This document shows, piece after piece, positions 26,767 through 35,700 of a stretch of 64,000 nucleotides of DNA. Under the pieces are notes generated by a model. It was given only the letters and a program-made list of their open reading frames with translations. It ran no database searches and had not been told where the DNA came from. The translations under genes were made by a program, and so were the position numbers. Numbering within the stretch: position 1 is the first letter of the stretch; each line of letters begins with the position of its first letter. Location of the stretch: contig JAUIFE010000003.1 in the NCBI GenBank assembly GCA_030429565.1, forward strand, positions 558,001 to 622,000. The letters are read 5' to 3'. This DNA comes from Holophagae bacterium (GTDB lineage: Bacteria > Acidobacteriota > Holophagae > Acanthopleuribacterales > Acanthopleuribacteraceae).

Positions 26767-29700
26767 ATGGGTTATCCGCAGACCACCCCAACCGCCTTTT
26801 GGCGCCGTTTCTTTTTGACGATTATTGCCTTCGGTTCACTTGCGCTTTTCGCACAGTTTGATCCTCACGATCAGCAGGGCGACCTTGCTCTGCGTGCCGA
26901 CGGCTCGGCTGTTGGTTACCCCGCCGCCGGCTTTGCCGCGGTACGCGTGACCACGCCCATGCAAGCCGACGACGGCTTTTACTTCATCGAATGGCGCAAC
27001 CTTGAGGCGCAGTCCTCCTTGGGTGTGGGATTGGTTGGGGCGACGGATTTGCTCGGACGGGTGCCTGGCCGTGACCAGCTCGGCTTAGGTATTTTGGCTA
27101 ACGGCACCATTTGGCTCGACGGCCGCTTGATTGCTTCCTGTGATGCCGGACCCGGTGTGATGGGATTGGCGGTTGATTTGCGTGGATCCCGACCGGCCTT
27201 GTACGTCTTTGGGTATCGCGACGGCGCTGCGACGCTTTTGGTGCGTGCGGCTCCCAGCCAGGGCCATAGTCGTTGGTACCTTTCAGCTTTTGGCAATGGC
27301 GGTGCCTTAACCTACAGCCAAGAATTCTCTTTTAGCGGTTTGTCTGAGGCCGCATCTGTTTTAAAACCGGCCGCCCTTTTGCAAGCCGCCGGGCACCAGA
27401 CTGCCGGTCTGCGTTATGGTTGGCCAAGTGCCGCGCCGCCTGCAAACCAAGCGCCGACGCTCACCATTACCGCCGCCCCCGACCAAGTGGAAGCCGGCGC
27501 CCGTTTTATTTTGCGCGCTCGCGCGGAGGATGCCGAGGACGGTGACTTGTCCGGCCAAGTGCAATGGCGCATTCTCGAAACCGGTTTTGCCCAGCGCGGC
27601 GAACTGATCGAAACTCGCTTGGATCAAGCCGGCACCTATAGCGTCGAAGCGCTGGTGCGCGACAGTGGGGGTGCCCAGGCAAGCACCCGTCATTCGGTGA
27701 CCGTGATCTCGGCCAACCAACCACCAACCCTGCGTTTGACCGAAGCGCCGATTGAAGGTGTGCTCGGGCAAACGCTGGTCTTCCGTGCCGAGGCGGAGGA
27801 TGCCGAGGACGGGGATCTCGCCGGATCGGTGTCCTGGCAAATTGCGGGTTCCCGTGATCGCGGTGCCTCGTTCGGCTGGACGCCGAGCGCGGTCGGCCGC
27901 TTTACCCTCGAGGTGTCGGTGACCGACGCCGAGGGCGCGCGCACCGCCTTGTCCCATCCTGTTCGTGTTGTCCCCGCCAATACCGCGCCCAGCTTGCGCT
28001 GGTTGGCGCGTCCGGCGACGGTGGTGGCCGGGGGTGCCGCTGTGTTTCGCGTTGAGGCACAGGATTTAGAAGACGGCAATTTGTCGGAAGATGTGAGCTG
28101 GCGCAGCGGTTCGCAACGCGGCGCGGGCGCACGCTTTACGTTTAGCGCGGCTCAGCCTGGCCAATACGATGTTGTTGCCGCGGTTACCGATCGCGATGGT
28201 TTGGAAACCACTCTAGAACATACTATCGAAGTGGTGGCGCCCGACAACACGCCGCCCGCTTTGCTTTTGGAAACCACCACCACCGCACTGACCCTGGAAG
28301 AACCGGTCACACTTTTTGCGACTGCTACCGACGCCGAAGACGGTGATCTCAGCGATGCTGTGGTTTGGCACGATGAAGACCATTTCGAGTTGGGTCGCGG
28401 ACCCGAGCTGCAGTATCGCCCGCCACGCGTGGGTCGCCTGTTGGTGTTTGCCGAGGTTCGCGACAGCGCCGGTGCCACCACACGCGAATCGATCACGCTA
28501 GAGGTCTCCGCCCAAGCGAGCCGTGTCGACGTTGCCATTTTTCGTTCGCCAACTCGGGCGGTCGTTGACGATTTGTTGGTGTTCCAGGCAAAAGCCGTCG
28601 ATGATCTCGGCAACGACCTCAGTGCTGATCTGGCTTGGTCGACCAATGCAAGCGAAAGCGTCGGCAAGGGGGCGCGTTTCCAATTTTGGGCCCAACAGTC
28701 GGGCTCTTTTACCGTCACCGCTCGAATTGAACTCGGCGATGTCGGCGTCTTTGAAGACACACAAACGGTTGAGATCCGCCTTGGTTTGCCCGAGCCCGGC
28801 GAGTTTCTGACCTTTTTATCGCCAACCGATAAACACGAAACGATCACGCTCAGCGAGGACTTACTCCAAGCCCAAATGAGTGGGGCCGCCCACTTTGGGG
28901 TCCGCAGTGACCGTTCGATTGCGCCTGGCTCCGGTTTTTACTACTACGAGGGACGCCGGTTGGTAGAGCGCGGCAACTACGGTTTTGGCGTCGCCACCGC
29001 CACCACGCCGCTCGACAATTTCGGCGGTGCCGACACCACTTCCTTGGGTGTCAACGCGCTTGGCGGTGTTTCATTTAACGGTGAGTTCGTCCACTTTTTC
29101 CAAGGTGAACCCGAATACTACGGCTTGGCCGTCGATTATCGCGGCGACAACCCGATCATTTACGTGATTGTCGGTGAAACGGAAACCGGACCGGGCGCGC
29201 TGATCTACACGCACACGCTCGACGCCGTCACCGAAGAATTGTTTATTTTGGTCTATGGGAACCCGGTCGGCAGCGGTTTCCAGCAAGCGATTAACCCGGG
29301 CAACGATTTGCAAACGGCGCCGATGCACTACGATGTTGCGACCATTCTCAGCGACGCCGACGTTGACGGTGTTATTGATTTGCGGTCCACCTGGAACCCA
29401 CCGGATCCCAACGCCAACCAGCGACCCGATTTAACCCTCGACGGGGAAGACGGCATGCAGGTGTTACTGGGCGATAGCGTCACCTTTACCGCTGTTGCTG
29501 ATGACCGCGAGGACGGTGATATTAGTGCCCAGGTCACCTGGAGCTGGACCGGTGGGGCCGAGACCCAAACCGGTGCCTCTTTTAGTTTGACGCCTGCCGC
29601 CGCCGGTGAATTCACCGTTGGGGCGAATGTGACCGACAGCGAAGGCGCCGCCGACAGCGCCGAGCGGACCTTTGTCGTGGTTGATCCCGGTGATTTGGAT

Positions 29701-32700
29701 CCTGACGAGGACGGTCTCACCAACCGCCGCGAGGAAGAGTTGGGCACCGATCCCAACGATCCCGACAGCGACGACGATACCTTGCTCGACGGGGCCGAGG
29801 TCGATATTCACGGCACCAATCCGCTGGCGGCGGACACCGATGCCGACACCATGCCTGACGGATACGAGATTCAATTCGGCCTCAACGCGCTCGTCGACGA
29901 CCGTGACCAAGACTTGGACAATGACGGTTTTTCCAACCTGACCGAGTTTGAGGAAGGCACGGATCCCAGCGATCCCTATTCCTTCCCCGGCGTTGAATTC
30001 CTCACCTTCCTCAGCGAAACCGACAAACACGCATCGATTACGCTCAGCGACAACCGCCTCGGCGCCATTTTCAGCCAGGGCGGTCACCGTGCGGTGCGAT
30101 CCGACAAAAGCATTGAGCCTGGCTCGGGTTTTTACTATTTCGAAGGTCGCCGCGAAGTCGACGCCGGCAACTTCGGTTTTGGTGTTGCTTCCGCCGCCGC
30201 TGCGCTGGACTCCTACGGTGGTGCCAACGCCCAGTCGATTGGTGTCAACCTGCTCGGCGGCATTTCCTACAACGACGATTTTGTGCGTTTCTTCTCGTCC
30301 GATTCGGCCACGCTCGGGATTGCCGTCGACTATCGTGGCACCAACCCGCACGTCTACGTGATTATTGCCGGAGACAACAACGCACGCGGCGAGGTGATCG
30401 CCGATATCCTCATGACCGAGGTCACCGAGCCCTTGTTCATCTTGGTTTACGGTGAACCCGCCACCAGCGGCGTCCAACAAACCATTAACCCCGGCAACAA
30501 CCTTTTAGCCGACCCCTTTCACTACGATCCCATCACCGTTTTGGCCCAGGCCGATGTTGACGGTGCTGATCAAATCAACCTCGGCTGGAACGTGCCCGAC
30601 CCCGAGGGCAACCAACGCCCTTTGCTGACGGTTGACGCCGCGCCTCAAGTCGTGGTTGTCGGACAGAGTCAGGCCTTGACCGCGAGCGCCGGCGATCCCG
30701 AACAAGGCGATTTGACCGCCGCGATTCATTGGCTTGATGAAGCTGAATCGGCCGAAACCTTTGGCGCTACCTTCAACTGGACGCCGACCGTGGTGGGCGT
30801 GCATTCTGTGCTGGTACGCGTTGTCGACGATCACGGCCTTTTCGACAGTGATGTGCTGGAAATTCGCGTCATCGATAACGACAATACCGATAGCGATAAC
30901 GACGGCCTGACCGACGCCCAAGAATTGATTGCCGGCACCGACATCAACGATCCCGACAGTGATGATGACGGTTTGACCGACGGTGCCGAAGTGAACACCC
31001 ATGGTTCGAACCCGCTCAGCAGTGACAGTGACGGTGACGGCATGCCCGACGCTTACGAAGTCAGCCACGGTTTACAGGTGATTGTCGCCGACGCCGACGC
31101 CGACCCCGACAACGATTCATTTACCAACTTCCAGGAATACGAGGCCGGTACCGATCCCCGTTCGCCCAACAGTTATCCGGGCGCGACCGGCATTACCGTG
31201 CTCAACAATCAGGATCGCCACGAGTCGGTCGTGCTTGACGACGAACGCCTCGCCGTTACCTTTACCGACGCCGACCATCGCGGTGTCCGTTCGACCACCA
31301 GCATCGGTCCCGGCGACGGCTTTTTCTACTACGAAGTGCAGCGTCGCACCGTGGTCGGCAATTTTGGTTACGGCGTCGCCACCGCCACGTCGGCCTTGGA
31401 TCGCTTTGCCGGTGTCGATACCAGCAGTGTCGGTGTCAACCTGCTCGGCGGCATTTCCTATGCCGGTGACTTTGTCGCCTTTTTCTCGGCTCAGCCCGAG
31501 TATTACGGGTTGGCCGTCGACTATCGCAACGCGCACCCGCACTTGTACGTCATTTTCGATCGTGGTGATGGGCCGGACTTGGTTCATGAGCTCGAAATGA
31601 GTGACATTGCCGAACCGCTGTTTATTTTTCTTTACGGACAACCCGTGTTCGACAGCGGCGCCCAACTATGGCTGAACCCTGGCAACGATACCAGCGTCGA
31701 ACCCTTCCATTACAACCCCGTCCAAGTCTTGCAAGATCATGGTGTTGACGGTGCCGACGATCTCGTCTTGGGCTGGAACCTGCCTGATCCCGACGTCAAC
31801 CGCCGCCCGACCGTGCGCGTGACCCAGGTCCCGACCGTGCTGTTGCTGGGCGAGACCTTAACTGCTACGGCGACCGCTTTTGATGCCGAGGACGGCGACC
31901 TGACGGCGGCTTTGAGCTGGCAGAGCAGTCACGATGCCGCCACCGCCGTCGGTGGCACCTTTAGCTATACCACCGCCGCCGCCGGCATCCACACCATTAC
32001 CGTTTCCATCACCGACAGCGAGGGCGCGACTGGCTCACTGACGCGCCAAGTGACCGTTATCGACGGCCTGGGCGACAGCGACGGTGACGGGCTCACTGAC
32101 GGTGACGAATACGCCGCCGGCACCGATGTCAACGATCCCGACAGCGACGACGACGGTTTGAGCGACGGCCAAGAAGTCCACACCACCTTAACCAACCCGC
32201 TCAGTCAGGACAGTGACAACGACACCATGCCCGACGGTTTTGAAGTAATGTGGGGTTTGGATCCCAACCTTGACGACGGCGCCGGTGATCTCGACGGCGA
32301 CGGTTTCACCAACCTTGAAGAATACCAGGCCGGCACCAACCCGCGTTCGGCCCGCAGTTACCCGGGCGCCACCGACATCACCTTACTCAACCCCAATGAT
32401 CGCCACGAGTCAGTTATTCTGGCCAGCGACAAACTTCAGGCGCGTTTTACAACCGGCGGCCACCACGCCGTTCGTTCCGATGTGGCCGTCGCGCCCGGTT
32501 CCGGCTTCTTTTATTACGAAGGGCGCCGCTTAAACGGAACGGGTAACTTTGGGTTTGGGGTCGCCGCCGCCGGCGCCGCGCTCGACCAATGGGCCGGCTA
32601 CGACAACCAGTCTGTCGGTGTCAGTGCCATGGGCGGCATCGCCTACAACGGCGGTTTCACCCACTTCTTCGGTGGTGAACAAACCCATTACGGATTGGCC

Positions 32701-35700
32701 GTCGATTATCGCGGAGCCAATCCCATCGTGCACGTGATTGTTTCATCAGTCGTCGGCGGCGCCGGTGTTTACATCGGCTCCGTCACCATGGATCAGGTGA
32801 CCGATCCCGTGTACATCATGGTCTACGGGGAGCCGGTCGGCGACAGCTTCCAGCAGGCAATCAATCCTGGCAACGACACGGTTGTCGAACCCTTTACCTA
32901 CGACCCGCGCACCGTTTTGGCTGAAGCCGGCATCGACGGCGTGATTGAGCTGGTTGAAGGTTGGAACTTGCGCCCCGACGAACCGGGCAACACCTTGACC
33001 TTCCTCAACCCCAACGACAAGGACAGCACCGTTAACCTGACCACCGATTACCTGGGCGTGATCTACACCGGCAGTGGTCATCGCGGCGTTCGTTCCGATA
33101 AGTCGATTGAATCGGGCAGCGGCTTTTTCTACTACGAAGGCACACGCGCCATCGAAACCGGGAACTACGGGTTTGGTGTTGCCACCGCCGATGCGCCACT
33201 GGACAATTACGGCGGCGCCACCACCACCAGCCTGGGCATCAACCTACTCGGCGGCCTGGCTTACGACGGCGAGTTTAAGTCGTTTTTCTCTGCCGCACCG
33301 GACACCTACGGCTTGGCCGTTGACTACCGCAACACCCATCCCATCGTCTATATGATTGCCGCGCCCAGCAACGGCGAGCCGGGTCAGGTCATTGCCCAAC
33401 AGGAAATGTACGGCACCTCCGATCCCATTTACATCTTGGTCTACGGCAACGCCTTAACCGAAGGGATTCAACAAACGATTAATCCCGGCAACGACACGGA
33501 AAACGCGCCCTTTGTTTACGATGCCGCTGCAATCCTTACGGCGGCGGGCGTTGACGGCGTTGACGAGTTGATTCTCGCTTGGCAGGACCCCGATCCCGGT
33601 CGCAACCGCAAGCCGCGTTTGACCTTGCTCAGCGAAAGCACGACCCTGATTACCGGTTCTCAGATCACCCTGCAGGCCAGTGCCGAGGATCGCGAAGACG
33701 GCGACATTAGCGCCCAGATTGAGTGGCACGATCCGCTTGAAAACCAAAGCTTTACCGGGGCCTCTTGGACGACAACTCTGACCGAAATCGGTACCCATAG
33801 CATTGCCTTGAGCATCACCGACAGTGGCGGTGAAAGCGCCACCGCGAGCCTCGACATCATCGTGGTCGGCGAGAACACGCCACCCACCGTGGCCATCAAT
33901 GAAAGCGACTTGGACGTGGTGCAAGGCAATCCCGTCACGCTTAACGCCGTCGCCCAAGACGCCGAGGACGGCGATCTTGCCGGCGTCGTGCAGTGGTCTG
34001 ACGACAACGGCCCCGACACCGGTACCGGCGCCGTGTTTACTTTTACGCCCAGCGCCATTGGTGCCCACGTCATCACCGCGTCTGTGACCGACAACAATGG
34101 TGGTAGTGCACAGGACAGCATCACCGTGACCGTGCTTGATCCGACCACCGTCGATTCCGACAACGACGGCCTGAACGATGCACTGGAGGCCGCCAACAAC
34201 ACCGATCCCAACGATCCCGACAGCGATGACGACGGATTAACCGATGGCGAGGAAGTGCTCGCGCTGGCAACCAACCCGCTTTCCGCCGACACCGACCAGG
34301 ACGGTATGCCCGACGGTTGGGAAGTCAGTTTCTCCTTGGATCCGCTCAACGACGACGCCGGCTTGGATCCCGACAACGATACCTTCACCAATTTGCAGGA
34401 ATACCAAGAAGGCACCAACCCCAACGACGACGCCAGTTATCCCGGCGCGCCGGGCTTAACCCTGCTCAACGAACAGGATCGCCACCCGAGTGTGGTGCTG
34501 AGTCAAGATCGTCTCGGTGTGACCTTCACCGATTTTGGCCAGCGCGGCGTGCGTTCCAACCTCTCGGTTTTTCCTCGTGCCGGCATGTATTACTACGAAG
34601 GTCGTCGCTTGGTTGATCCCGGCGACTTCGGCTTTGGCGTCGCCACCACCGCCACGCCGCTCGATGCCTTTGGCGGGTCCGACAACCAAAGCGTCGGCGT
34701 GCATTCGCTTGGCGGCATTTCGTACGAAGGCGGCTTCGTTTCGTTTTTCTCCGGTGTTCAGGAGTATTACGGCCTCGTCGTTGATTATCGCGACGCCAAC
34801 CCCACCGTGTACGTCATTGTCAGCGATAGCTTGGAAGGCGCCGGCACCGTCGTCGGCCACCAAACGCTTAGCCAGGTCACCGATCCGCTGTACATACTCG
34901 TTTACGGCAACCCCTTAACCGACGGCGTTCAGCAAACGATTAACCCTGGTAACGACACAGTCGGTCGGCCGTTTCACTACGATCCATTGGCCGCGATTAC
35001 CGCGTATGGTGTGAGCAATCCCGACGATTTGGTGGTTGGCTGGCAAGATCCCGATCCCAATGCCAACCGCATCCCCGTTGTTTCCATCAGCAGCAGTGGC
35101 GGCAATGTCGACGTCGGTACCACCTTAACCGCTGAAGCGACCGCCATCGATTTTGAGGACGGCGATCTGACCGCCGCCATCACCTGGAGTGACAGCGCCT
35201 CGGCCAACACCGGCACCGGCGCGACCTTCTCCTTCACCGCCAATACCTTAGGCGAGCATGTGATTACAGCACGTGTTGTCGACAGCGAAAGCGCCGCCGC
35301 CACCGCCACCGTGACCTTCACCGTCGTTGATCCCAACCTGATTGACAGCGACGGCGATGGGTTGGGCGACGGCGAGGAACGCGATCTGGGTACCGATCCC
35401 AACGACCCCGACAGTGACGACGACGGCTTGAACGACGGCGACGAAGTGAACACCTACAACACCAACCCGCTCAGTCAAGACACCGACAGCGACACCATGC
35501 CCGACGGTTATGAGGTCACTTATTCTCTCGATCCCACCGTCGACGACGGCGCCGGCGATTTGGACAACGATACCTACACCAACTTGGAAGAGTTCCAAGC
35601 CGGCACCAACCCCAACAGCGCCACCTCGTTCCCGGGAGCCGTCACCGTCACGCGTTTGAACCCCAACGACGCCGCACCCGGCGTGGTCTTGACCCAGGAT

